Source of the DNA: Cesiribacter sp. SM1
GTDB taxonomy: Bacteria; Bacteroidota; Bacteroidia; Cytophagales; Cyclobacteriaceae
Assembly: GCF_020178975.1 (NCBI RefSeq)
Contig: NZ_JAHXBU010000044.1
Location: forward strand, 163,590-227,589
Length of the DNA: 64,000 bases
Direction of reading: 5' to 3'
Made by a program: the position numbers and the translations under genes. Under the pieces are notes generated by a model. It saw nothing but the letters and a program-made list of their open reading frames with translations. It had not been told where the DNA came from and searched no databases. Shown in pieces: positions 36,001 to 43,730 of this stretch (within the stretch, counting starts at the first letter, position 1; each line of letters starts with the position of its first letter).

Positions 36001-39000
36001 TCCTGGACTTTTCTGCAGCCGGGCTTGCCTCTTCCAGTTTCAGAATCACGGCAGCTTCAGCCACTTTCAACACAAGAGCTGCAACTCTTTTTTCTTCATT
36101 ATTTTCTGGAATCCAGGGGAAGGAATCTTCAGGAGCATAAAAGAGCTGCGCATCCCAGCGGCTAAGCTGCGGCAGGCTTTTTGGCTCCCGCAGAGCCGGC
36201 AGGAAACGATAATGCAGGCACAGGCAGAGCTTGATCAGTCTTGCTAGTTCCTGCAGTGCAGCATCAGGCAATACCAGGGTGCCCAACGCACAAACAGGAT
36301 CATTCTGCTGGCTGCTTCCAGCTAGAGATAGTTTAGGTGGTGCAACAGCCGGATCAACATCCAGGTAGTTGAGCACTGGCATTAAGGCCTCCAGGCTGGC
36401 AGAGATAAAAGGTTCCGGTTTGTTCAAAACTGCATAAACCGGTTGTTTGGTTTTAGTGGCTTCTGAAGATAGCATTAGCCGGATGCCAGCCCCGCATTGT
36501 GCAGGCAAATGCTGTGCTCCCAGCAAAACACTGCCTTCAGGGTTTTGCTGCAACCATTTATTTGCAGTAGCCAATGCATCTGTAAGGCTGAAAGCAGTAA
36601 AGGTTTCTTTGATCTCAGGAGCATCTTCTGGTGCCAATTTTTGATCACCTATGCTGATTACTGCAAGGGGCTTGCCTACACCAGCTTTGTAATACATTTG
36701 CTGGTACAGCCCTGATTGAACAGCCGGGGTATTGCCAGGAATTGCCTTAGGAAAATCTGCTGAAAATGTTCCGTCATACAGGGCTTTATAGAATGCGTCC
36801 AGATCAGGAATACCTGGTAGCCGAACATCCATATCCACCACTGCCATGGGGTGTTTGCTGATGTCCTGTGTCTGGTACAACGACAGCAACTCTTCGCTAA
36901 CAGTAAGGGCAATATCACGGGCTTCTACCAATACTTTACCTTCAGGGCTTATGGCGGTGGCATTACCCACCACTTTGTGACTGGTTTGGCCCGTTATGCT
37001 AAGATGTACCCAGAATGTTTTATTAAATGGCAGGGGTTCATAGATCCTGAAATTGCCCATACCCGCGGGCAGGCAGGAGGCTTTCAGGTAGTGAAATGCC
37101 CACACCAGGAATCCCTGGCACATGGCATCGGTAGCAAAGGTATTGGAGGTTTGCAGGGGGAATTCGCCCTGTGTCTTATAGTTAGGCTCTGGGAGGCGAC
37201 AGGTGTACCACAGCTGTTGTTCATCCATATGCCACAGTGCTTCCATACCCTGGTAAGCCGGCCCGTGAAACAGGCATCCTTCTGTGTAAAGCACTTCACG
37301 TGTTTTGAGGGGCAGGCTGCCAAAGGTCGGGAGCTCCATGAGGGGCTGCTCAGGCAATGCCGCCGTTAGCAGAATTTCGCTGCCGTAGTGATAGCGGCGG
37401 CGCTCCTGCCCATCGAAGCTCCAGACCTTGCCCTTCAGGCGAATGTATTGTTTATCCTGCTGAACAACCTCCAGGTCCAGGAAATAGTCAATAGCCTGCT
37501 TTCCGTTAAAAATAATGCCGTTAAACAGCTTACTCTGCTCGCATTGTAGCAGGTGGTAAGTGGGAAATAACTGTTCAGCTGCGTTTGCAATCCAGGCGAT
37601 GCCGCTTACGAAAGGCATTACAGGATGCCCTGCAATTACATGATCTTTCAGGAATGGATTTTCCTCAGGCTTTAGCCGCTTTTTTATGGATAGCATCTGA
37701 TTACCCAGCTGGAAACATTTGGGAGGCGGCGGCATATGGTTATTCACGATGGTGACTACGTCTGCCCCGGGCTGCTGAAGTAAATGGATAAAATGTGCTA
37801 CCCCTTCTGATTCCTGAATCAACATAACGCCCCGGTTCTTGAACTCCTGCTGAATGTAAGGCGTGATCATACCCGTATTCCAGGGACCCCAGTTTATGGA
37901 CAGAACCCTGGTTTGCGGGTGCTGATGCTGGTAGGAGAGCGCCCACTTATTAAGTGTATCATTTGCAAGTGAGTAGTCTGTTTGGCCTTCGTTTCCGTAA
38001 AAGCCGGATACAGATCCGAACAGGATGATGTTTTTTAACGCTGCTGCCTCCACAGCACTCAGTACATGGAGCAGGCCCTGTATCTTGGTGCCGTAAACAT
38101 TGGCTAAGTCTGCTTCAGTCTTTTTTTCTACCAGTTTATCCGCAAGCACACCAGCACCATGAACAATGCCTGTTACCTTACCCCATTTTCGCTGTATAGC
38201 AAGTATTTCATGCCGGCTTGCTTCTGCATCCATGATGTTTACCCTAACATAATCGGCTTTAGCGCCTGCAGCCTGAATAGCCTCAAGTGTGCTCCTGATA
38301 TTTCGGGAGTACATGATTTGTTGGTACACTTCCTGTAACTTCATGGGGCGGGGCTTTTCTCCCTCACGTTGCAGTAACTGGAAAATGGCCTGCTTCAGCG
38401 CTTTTTCTTCTGTAATGCCTTCCGCCCACTCCGGATCTTCTGCCTCGTAGTTACTCCTGCCCAGGAGCAGAAAGGTACAGGGGCATGCCCTGGCAAGTTC
38501 AATGATACAATGAGCCGTTATGCCCCGTGCGCCCCCGGTAACCAGCACCACATCAGATGGCTGAAAGCCAGCAGCGGGCGCAGCAGTAAGTGTAGCCTCT
38601 GCAGGTTGGGTACTTAGTGTTTGCCTGTTCAATGCTGCATCGTACCCGGTTTCGGCCAGTGCCAGGTCTGTATCCTGCAGTTCGGTCAGCAGGCATTCAA
38701 CCAGTTGCTGGGGTGTTAAGGCTGGGTGCAGGTCTATGGAACGGCAAAATACGGAAGGCCACTCCCGGTTCAATGATTTAACAAGGCCTGTCAGACCTGC
38801 CGTTTGCCAGTCGAAGGTGGTGCCTGCACCGTAGCCAAATGCTCCGTTTATGCGGGTAACATTTAAAAAACTGCAACGCCTGGAGACCTGTTTATGAAAT
38901 ATTGCCTGTAGCTCACCTGCGATCCAGAACACTGCCTGTGTGGCATCTGATGCTGCCCCCCCGGCAGCATGCATGTAAATGAATAACTCAACGGGGCCCA

Positions 39001-39388
39001 GCTGCTGTGCCTGTTGCAGGGCCTGTTGAATAGCTTCCCGGCCTGTACTTTCAAGTTGCAGTATGCGGAGCTTTTCAGGCATCTCAATGTTTCTGGCTGC
39101 CGTGCCTGGTAAACGCAGCATCATCACCTGCATACTACGTGATATCAGCGCCTGTGCGAGCAGCACTGAAGCGGGTGTTCCATCATCTGTAAGTAAGGCC
39201 ACAGAGCCTTCAGGCCAAAGCCTTTCCCACTGAAAAGGATAGGGCAATGGTTTTACAACCACCTGCTGTTGAGAAATTCGGGAGAGAGACTTTTCCATAG
39301 GTTGAGTGAGATTACCGGATTCCTTAACTGCAGGGGTTGCTGTATCCGTACTTTTGTTATATGCTGCTTTCGAGTAGTCCTTTAACAT
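32996..39388 (-). CDS. PUFA-synthase-like fusion: KR-DH-(pseudoKS-AT)-ER
   Basis: 2130 residues. Ketoreductase ~50-560: NADPH loop TGGARGIT near 285, catalytic Tyr in TDYSLAN near 472. Hot-dog dehydratase ~575-830: H-V-I-A-G-H-P-V-M-P near 585 (the HxxxGxxxxP motif) and DAMCQGF near 757. From ~846 a KS-like start (MAVVDMDVRLPGIPDLDAF) lacks an active-site Cys motif; it leads into an acyltransferase with GYSMGGITMFFALDVW (Ser ~1336) and NVAHCPPI (His ~1435). This pseudoKS-AT layout matches PfaB. Residues ~1650-2130 are a PfaD-type FMN enoyl reductase (VEADSGGHTDN near 1849, then GAAGGIST and GADYVVTGSINQ). The start overlaps the upstream KS-AT-ACP gene by 32 bases; ATG 39298 is an alternative. 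Fusion of PfaB and PfaD behind KR-DH is unusual. Confidence 0.88.
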   Translation of the reverse strand: MLKDYSKAAYNKSTDTATPAVKESGNLTQPMEKSLSRISQQQVVVKPLPYPFQWERLWPEGSVALLTDDGTPASVLLAQALISRSMQVMMLRLPGTAARNIEMPEKLRILQLESTGREAIQQALQQAQQLGPVELFIYMHAAGGAASDATQAVFWIAGELQAIFHKQVSRRCSFLNVTRINGAFGYGAGTTFDWQTAGLTGLVKSLNREWPSVFCRSIDLHPALTPQQLVECLLTELQDTDLALAETGYDAALNRQTLSTQPAEATLTAAPAAGFQPSDVVLVTGGARGITAHCIIELARACPCTFLLLGRSNYEAEDPEWAEGITEEKALKQAIFQLLQREGEKPRPMKLQEVYQQIMYSRNIRSTLEAIQAAGAKADYVRVNIMDAEASRHEILAIQRKWGKVTGIVHGAGVLADKLVEKKTEADLANVYGTKIQGLLHVLSAVEAAALKNIILFGSVSGFYGNEGQTDYSLANDTLNKWALSYQHQHPQTRVLSINWGPWNTGMITPYIQQEFKNRGVMLIQESEGVAHFIHLLQQPGADVVTIVNNHMPPPPKCFQLGNQMLSIKKRLKPEENPFLKDHVIAGHPVMPFVSGIAWIANAAEQLFPTYHLLQCEQSKLFNGIIFNGKQAIDYFLDLEVVQQDKQYIRLKGKVWSFDGQERRRYHYGSEILLTAALPEQPLMELPTFGSLPLKTREVLYTEGCLFHGPAYQGMEALWHMDEQQLWYTCRLPEPNYKTQGEFPLQTSNTFATDAMCQGFLVWAFHYLKASCLPAGMGNFRIYEPLPFNKTFWVHLSITGQTSHKVVGNATAISPEGKVLVEARDIALTVSEELLSLYQTQDISKHPMAVVDMDVRLPGIPDLDAFYKALYDGTFSADFPKAIPGNTPAVQSGLYQQMYYKAGVGKPLAVISIGDQKLAPEDAPEIKETFTAFSLTDALATANKWLQQNPEGSVLLGAQHLPAQCGAGIRLMLSSEATKTKQPVYAVLNKPEPFISASLEALMPVLNYLDVDPAVAPPKLSLAGSSQQNDPVCALGTLVLPDAALQELARLIKLCLCLHYRFLPALREPKSLPQLSRWDAQLFYAPEDSFPWIPENNEEKRVAALVLKVAEAAVILKLEEASPAAEKSRTYLRQQDKKLLLVSGNSLSELMAKLENLEKEAVHFSHKWAAAQYRQNQARPGKYTISLIAGSQRQLVREIAFARNGLEAAFTSDKTWQTPAGSYFSAKPLGKRAKIGFIYPGLASAYAGMFKDNIQLFPDYFSHYDAKIDKLHELVHQPLMRPRYLQRPDPAERKAREAAFLNNTVAASESSISMSVFATQVLRNEFELEPEAALGYSMGGITMFFALDVWGFRHLRSRVRQSPVFQANTAFKNWAHWVLIAPAEKVKEQIAGTENLYLTFINTPGNVIISGDRTTGEAWLQQHQYVGIVVDLYNVAHCPPIKTMYHQSLREMHLLDIEQTPGIRFYSGPRLEPMPLDKETLAMNAADTYCQPVDFVAQVQKAYQDGINVFIEVGPKAWCSRLVSDILQDEPHISLGINQKGVSDYRSLLQLSSVLCSHGIPIRLPFYEESTTTPAAEVTETAASATNNVALTVAAPPVGESVKQEQSLPKTATEKLLPLKEAGSLLQATQHSCYLFQDRESNHYLSAGNSQNRQYQTVGILPALPPEKLGSAAFREMHKLRYAYMAGAMANGIASEEMVIALGEQGMLGSFGAAGLGLEKVEKAINTIQEALPHGPYAFNLIHSLGDGALEMRLVELYLQYRVRTLEASAFMEITPALVYYRAAGLVKDKDCNIRALNKIIAKVSRAEVARLFMQPAPDALLKVLVLQDKISPEQMEWAKQLPLAGDITVEADSGGHTDNQALVCALPEMIRLKERIEKQYAYAAPLHIGAAGGISTPASVVAAFAMGADYVVTGSINQACREAATSAPVKAMLAKASSADVVLAPSADMFEMGISVQVLKRSTMYASRAKKLYQLYSQYEAVTDIPTAELEKLEKQLFQMPLNEVWNEVEKFFRHQDPLRLETARQHPKRKMALIFRWYLGLSSKWAVKGVEGRTMDYQVWCGPAMGAFNDWVKGSAMEALENRTVAAVAMRLLREAAVLHRIQLLKMYGVNTADTLKINADTEMMLHA

Positions 39389-42300
39389 CGCTAATGGTTT
39401 TTAATGCTAATAATTGCTCAGGTTGTAAGGTCTGGAAAGCTGGGTACTGCTCCCGTATGGCACCGAAAATCTCTACCTGTTTGATAGAATCTATGCCTAA
39501 ATCTGCCACCAGTTCCATATCATGATTTAGCATCTCTGCCGGATAACCGGTTTTATCAGCAATAACTGCCATCAGGCTTTTGGCAATAGCATCGGCTTTG
39601 GGGCTCTGCTCAAGTACTGCAGGATCAGCCGCCTTTGTAACTGCTGATCTGTTAGTATTTTCAGTTTTCTTCAAAGCCACAGCAGTGATCTGTTCAGCCA
39701 TGCTTAGATCAGCGCTTGCAGGATTTTCTGCAGGTTCAGCAACGGATGTCTCTTTAGCTGGAGTGCTAGTATCAACATCCGTATCCGCAGAAGCTAATTG
39801 CTGATTTACCATTTCTACTATATCTCCCAAGGTCTTGACCTGCACAAAATCTTCTGTTTGCCATTGATGCAGTACCGGATATTGTTCCCGCATGGCGCCA
39901 AAAATCTCAACCTGCTTGATAGAGTCTATGCCTAAATCTGCCACCAGCTCCATCTCCAGGTTCAACATCTCTGCAGGATAGCCAGTCTTATCTGCGATCA
40001 GGGACAGTACAGCTGCTTCAAACAGAGGGTTTACTTCTTTTTCCTGCTTTTCTGCACCCCTGGCCGGTACCAGTGGAGCAGGTGCTTTTGTTTGGGGTGT
40101 GCTGACTTCTGCAGCTGCCTTAGCAGGGGTTTGGTCGTTTCGGGAATCTGCATTCGAGGTATCGCCATATAGGGTGTGGCCGTTTACTGCATGCCCGTTG
40201 AGCGTGAGGTTGCCGTTAGAAGAGTGCCCGTTTGAACTTCCATTTCGGGAATCTCCATTCCGGGAATCTCCATTCGGGGAATTTCCATTCGGGGAATTTC
40301 CATGATGTGAATATCCATTTTGGGAATGTCCATTGCTAGAGGCTTGCCCGTTGCCGTTCGAGATGATGGTTGTAAACAGATCAGAAAGGTCTGGCATTGT
40401 GACTTTAGCTTTTCGGGAGGAGGTGTCAGCCTCTTTACCGTTGCTGTGGTCTTCAGCGAACATCTGGTTCATCTGGTGTTTGTAATCTTCCAGAAACATG
40501 CGATGTTTTTCCAGTGCCTCCTGCTGTTGCGAGCTAAACTGAATCATCTCACCCATCAGGTTTATCTGTTTTTCCAGCATCTGCAGAGACAGGTTCAGGT
40601 GATTGGTTTCCTCCACCGACTGTGTGAAAGCCACAACCGTGTTTTGATCTGCAGGCATTGCATGACCATTTAAAGTGGTGCCGGATGTTTCTTTAGGGTT
40701 CATAGGCTGGATATTTTCTTGCTTAGACTGGTTTACTACTTTCAGGGGTGATTCCTGTTGGGCTTTCAACCATTGTTGCTTGGTTTTTTCGCTTACATAG
40801 TTGCTGGCGTTGAAAGGGATTTTCATTTTAGGTTTGGCAATCTTACGCTCTTGTGGTGCCAGCTGGTATGGATCTTCCATGTTAAGAGAAACCCCAGCCA
40901 CCAGTAATTGCATTAATGCCTGCTGGTATAGCTGGGCACTGTCCTGCTTGGGATTGGAGTTAAGAGGAATTGTTTTAAATGTTCTGTTCCGGAGGGTGCT
41001 CTGCACCAGGTTCGATAATATATTTCGCGGCCCTACCTCAACAAAAATTCTGGCACCTGCCTCGTACATGGCTTCAATCTCCTGCTGAAACTGTACTGTA
41101 GACAGCATGTGCTCTTTGTACTTTTGCTGTATGGCTGTTCCTTCTTTTGCATAGGCCTGGCCGTCGATATTGCTGTACACAGCCAGTTTGGGATTCTGAA
41201 AAGGAGTTTTGCCAATGGCCTCGGCCAGGGGCTGCTGGGCATCCCTTAGGCGCAGTGTATGAAAGGCCGCCGAAACTGGTAGTACTTTAGCATACAATTT
41301 ATGTGCGGTAAACACTTCTGCTGCTCTTTCCACATCAGCTGTTGCACCTCCCAGTACCACCTGGTCCGGGGCATTGATGTTGGAAAGATCGAGGTTCAGG
41401 TGCTGCTCCTCTATGAGCTTCAGAACTGCGTCGGTATCGCCCTGCACGGCAATCATGCCGCCGGCATCATTTCCCTTGGCGGCCTGGGCCATTACCTGCC
41501 CGCGGATGCAGGCTAACTTCAGGTAATCCTGTTCTTTTAGAACCCCGGCTGCCCAAAGGGCTGTTAATTCTCCAAAGCTATGGCCGCCTACCATATCTGG
41601 CTGCAGTCCGGTGCGGGTAAGCAGCTTGTATAAACTCATGCTGATTACTCCTATGGCAGGCTGTGCATACTGGGTTTGTGTTAAATTAAGCTGCTGCTCC
41701 TGCTTTGCTGCATCATCAAATACTGGTATCGGAAAAACTTTGTCGGAGAGGGTTTCATGATACATAGTCTGCATGATCTTATCTGCATTCTGGAAGTTTA
41801 GCCGGAACTCCGGATAAAGGCATCCCAGCTTGCTGCCCATGTTCACATACTGCGCACCCTGTCCCGAAAACAGTACGGCAATTTTGCTATCCTTTAAGTT
41901 GCCGTCGGGGCTGTAACTGATTCCCTGTGGATTGTCAAAAGCTTTCTGTGGATCACTGTGCTGCAGCAACTGCAGGCCTGTTTTTAGCCGGTCCATCAGC
42001 TCTGCTTTGCTTTGGTAAACAAAGCCCAGGCGAGGAGCCTTCTGGGGTATTGACCGTGGTACAGGCAGTGGCTCAAAATCGGTACTCCTTTGTAGGTCGC
42101 TTAGCACTATCTGGCACCTTTGCTTAAGGGCCTCATGATTATCGGCATACAGTACAGCGGTATGGTAGGGCGACCAACGGCGGTACGGATCCTGGTGTTC
42201 GGGTTGATACTCTTCCAGGGTGAGGTGAAAATTAGTGCCTCCAAAACCAAACGCACTTACGCTGGCTCTTCTGGCATGTTTGCCTTTTGGCTGTATCCAG

Positions 42301-43613
42301 GGGCGTAGTTGTGTGTTAAGGTAAAAGGGGGTTGATTCAATGTTAAACTCGGGGTTAGGTTTTGAAATGTTGATTGTTGGTGGCAATACCTTATGATGGA
42401 GGGCAAGTGAAGCCTTGATGAGGCTTGCCGCACCTGCTGCAGTTTTGGTATGCCCGATCTGTGATTTAACGCTGCCCAGGGCAATTCGCTGCTTAGGTGC
42501 TTTAGGGTCATGAAAAACAGATGAGATGGAGTGAAATTCCACCCGGTCTCCTGTTGGGGTTCCGGTGCCGTGTGCTTCCAGCAGGCCAACGCTTGCCGGC
42601 TCATAACCGGCCTCCTCATATGCCCGGTGCATGGCCAGCTGCTGCCCCTGGCTCACTGGTCCGTAAATGCTGGAGTGACGTCCGTCGCTTGAGCTTCCAA
42701 TCCCCCTGATTACTGCATAAATGGTGTCTCCGTCGCGTTCAGCGTCGGCCAGTCTTTTCATCACTACCATGCCTATGCCTTCACCTATCACTATTCCATC
42801 TGCCTCCGCATCAAAAGGGCGGATCTTGTTTTTCTTAGAGAAGGCAGGTGTTTTACTAAAGCTCATATATGCCATGGGAGAGTTGTCGGTATCAACGCCT
42901 CCGCTGATCATCATATCGCAGCGGTGTTCTACCAGTTCGTTGATCGACATTTTGATGGCACTCAGGGAGGCTGCACAGGCAGCATCAACTACGCAGTTTG
43001 TTCCGCCCAGGTCAAATCTGTTGGCAATTCTGCCCGCAATAACATTGCTTAAAAAGCCTGGGAAGGCATTCTCCTGCCAGGGAACATAAGCACATTTCAT
43101 TTTTTCAACGGCCTCTTCTATGGCTGCCTCTGATAAGCCATACTGCTGGAGCACCTTGCGCCAGATAGGGTATTGCAGGCGGTTGCTAAGGGGTTCCATT
43201 AGTTTTTGCCCTCCGCCAACACCCAAAATTACGCCAGTATTTCTGCGCACCTGTTCTGTGAAACGGTCTCCGTCGTACCTGGCATCCTGCAAGGCCTGTT
43301 TTGTCATGACCAGGGAGAGGATCTGCGACGAATCTGTAACTTCTAAGATATTCGGTGGTAATCCGTATTCCAGCGGGTCGAAGTCAATATCAGGAATAAA
43401 GCCACCTACTTTACTGTAGGTCTTGTCTGGCTTATTCGGATCAGGATCGTAGTATTCTGAAATATCCCAGCGTGATAGTGGTACTTCTGATATGCAGTTA
43501 GCCTGCTCTACGATGTTTTCCCAAAAAGCATCTATATTCTGCGAGCCGGCAAAAAGGCCTGACATACCAATGATTGCAACAGGATTTTTTTGAAGGGGTA
43601 GATTTTTTTCCAT
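39357..43613 (-). CDS. PfaA-like synthase: KS-AT-ACP-ACP
   Basis: 1418 residues from ATG 43613 (MEKNLPLQKNPVAIIGMSG); a 39-residue longer frame is open but starts outside the KS. KS ~10-450: DAACAASLS (Cys ~212), EAHGTGT (His ~345), KSQIGHTKTAAG (His ~386), all intact. AT ~570-900: FSGQGAQYVNMG and GHSFGELTALWA (Ser ~680). Residues ~1000-1050 form a coiled coil (HLNLSLQMLEKQINLMGEM), then an Asn/Gly/Ser linker coded by 15-bp repeats. Two near-identical ACPs follow with LGIDSIKQVEI (Ser ~1230 and ~1375), the signature used in PUFA synthases. KR and DH, which PfaA normally carries, are on the next gene, so PfaA is split. First gene of a probable four-gene operon. Confidence 0.9.
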   Translation of the reverse strand: MEKNLPLQKNPVAIIGMSGLFAGSQNIDAFWENIVEQANCISEVPLSRWDISEYYDPDPNKPDKTYSKVGGFIPDIDFDPLEYGLPPNILEVTDSSQILSLVMTKQALQDARYDGDRFTEQVRRNTGVILGVGGGQKLMEPLSNRLQYPIWRKVLQQYGLSEAAIEEAVEKMKCAYVPWQENAFPGFLSNVIAGRIANRFDLGGTNCVVDAACAASLSAIKMSINELVEHRCDMMISGGVDTDNSPMAYMSFSKTPAFSKKNKIRPFDAEADGIVIGEGIGMVVMKRLADAERDGDTIYAVIRGIGSSSDGRHSSIYGPVSQGQQLAMHRAYEEAGYEPASVGLLEAHGTGTPTGDRVEFHSISSVFHDPKAPKQRIALGSVKSQIGHTKTAAGAASLIKASLALHHKVLPPTINISKPNPEFNIESTPFYLNTQLRPWIQPKGKHARRASVSAFGFGGTNFHLTLEEYQPEHQDPYRRWSPYHTAVLYADNHEALKQRCQIVLSDLQRSTDFEPLPVPRSIPQKAPRLGFVYQSKAELMDRLKTGLQLLQHSDPQKAFDNPQGISYSPDGNLKDSKIAVLFSGQGAQYVNMGSKLGCLYPEFRLNFQNADKIMQTMYHETLSDKVFPIPVFDDAAKQEQQLNLTQTQYAQPAIGVISMSLYKLLTRTGLQPDMVGGHSFGELTALWAAGVLKEQDYLKLACIRGQVMAQAAKGNDAGGMIAVQGDTDAVLKLIEEQHLNLDLSNINAPDQVVLGGATADVERAAEVFTAHKLYAKVLPVSAAFHTLRLRDAQQPLAEAIGKTPFQNPKLAVYSNIDGQAYAKEGTAIQQKYKEHMLSTVQFQQEIEAMYEAGARIFVEVGPRNILSNLVQSTLRNRTFKTIPLNSNPKQDSAQLYQQALMQLLVAGVSLNMEDPYQLAPQERKIAKPKMKIPFNASNYVSEKTKQQWLKAQQESPLKVVNQSKQENIQPMNPKETSGTTLNGHAMPADQNTVVAFTQSVEETNHLNLSLQMLEKQINLMGEMIQFSSQQQEALEKHRMFLEDYKHQMNQMFAEDHSNGKEADTSSRKAKVTMPDLSDLFTTIISNGNGQASSNGHSQNGYSHHGNSPNGNSPNGDSRNGDSRNGSSNGHSSNGNLTLNGHAVNGHTLYGDTSNADSRNDQTPAKAAAEVSTPQTKAPAPLVPARGAEKQEKEVNPLFEAAVLSLIADKTGYPAEMLNLEMELVADLGIDSIKQVEIFGAMREQYPVLHQWQTEDFVQVKTLGDIVEMVNQQLASADTDVDTSTPAKETSVAEPAENPASADLSMAEQITAVALKKTENTNRSAVTKAADPAVLEQSPKADAIAKSLMAVIADKTGYPAEMLNHDMELVADLGIDSIKQVEIFGAIREQYPAFQTLQPEQLLALKTISDVKGLLESSI
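40241..40330 (-). repeat. Six tandem 15-bp repeats coding the ACP linker
   Basis: Units CATTTCGGGAATCTC, CATTCCGGGAATCTC, CATTCGGGGAATTTC (twice), CATGATGTGAATATC and CATTTTGGGAATGTC in perfect 15-base phase, so copy number changes keep frame. They encode N-G-(D/N/Y)-S-(R/P/H)-type pentapeptides between the coiled coil and the first ACP. Confidence 0.9.
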
Positions 43614-43730
43614 GATTGAAAAATTATTTAAAAAGTAGGCGTAAAAGGTGGGGTGTTCTGCATCCTCAATTATCAGGCTACTGATAAAGCTGCAAAACAT
43701 ATTGATGTTGCCTTGGCATAGCGCAGGCAA

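Noticed and set aside
40241..40330. CRISPR-like short repeats
   Set aside because: Units are contiguous 15-mers without spacers and lie in frame inside a synthase gene.
32996..43613. Standard PUFA (EPA/DHA) synthase
   Set aside because: No chain-length factor and no tandem FabA-like dehydratases are encoded in the cluster.
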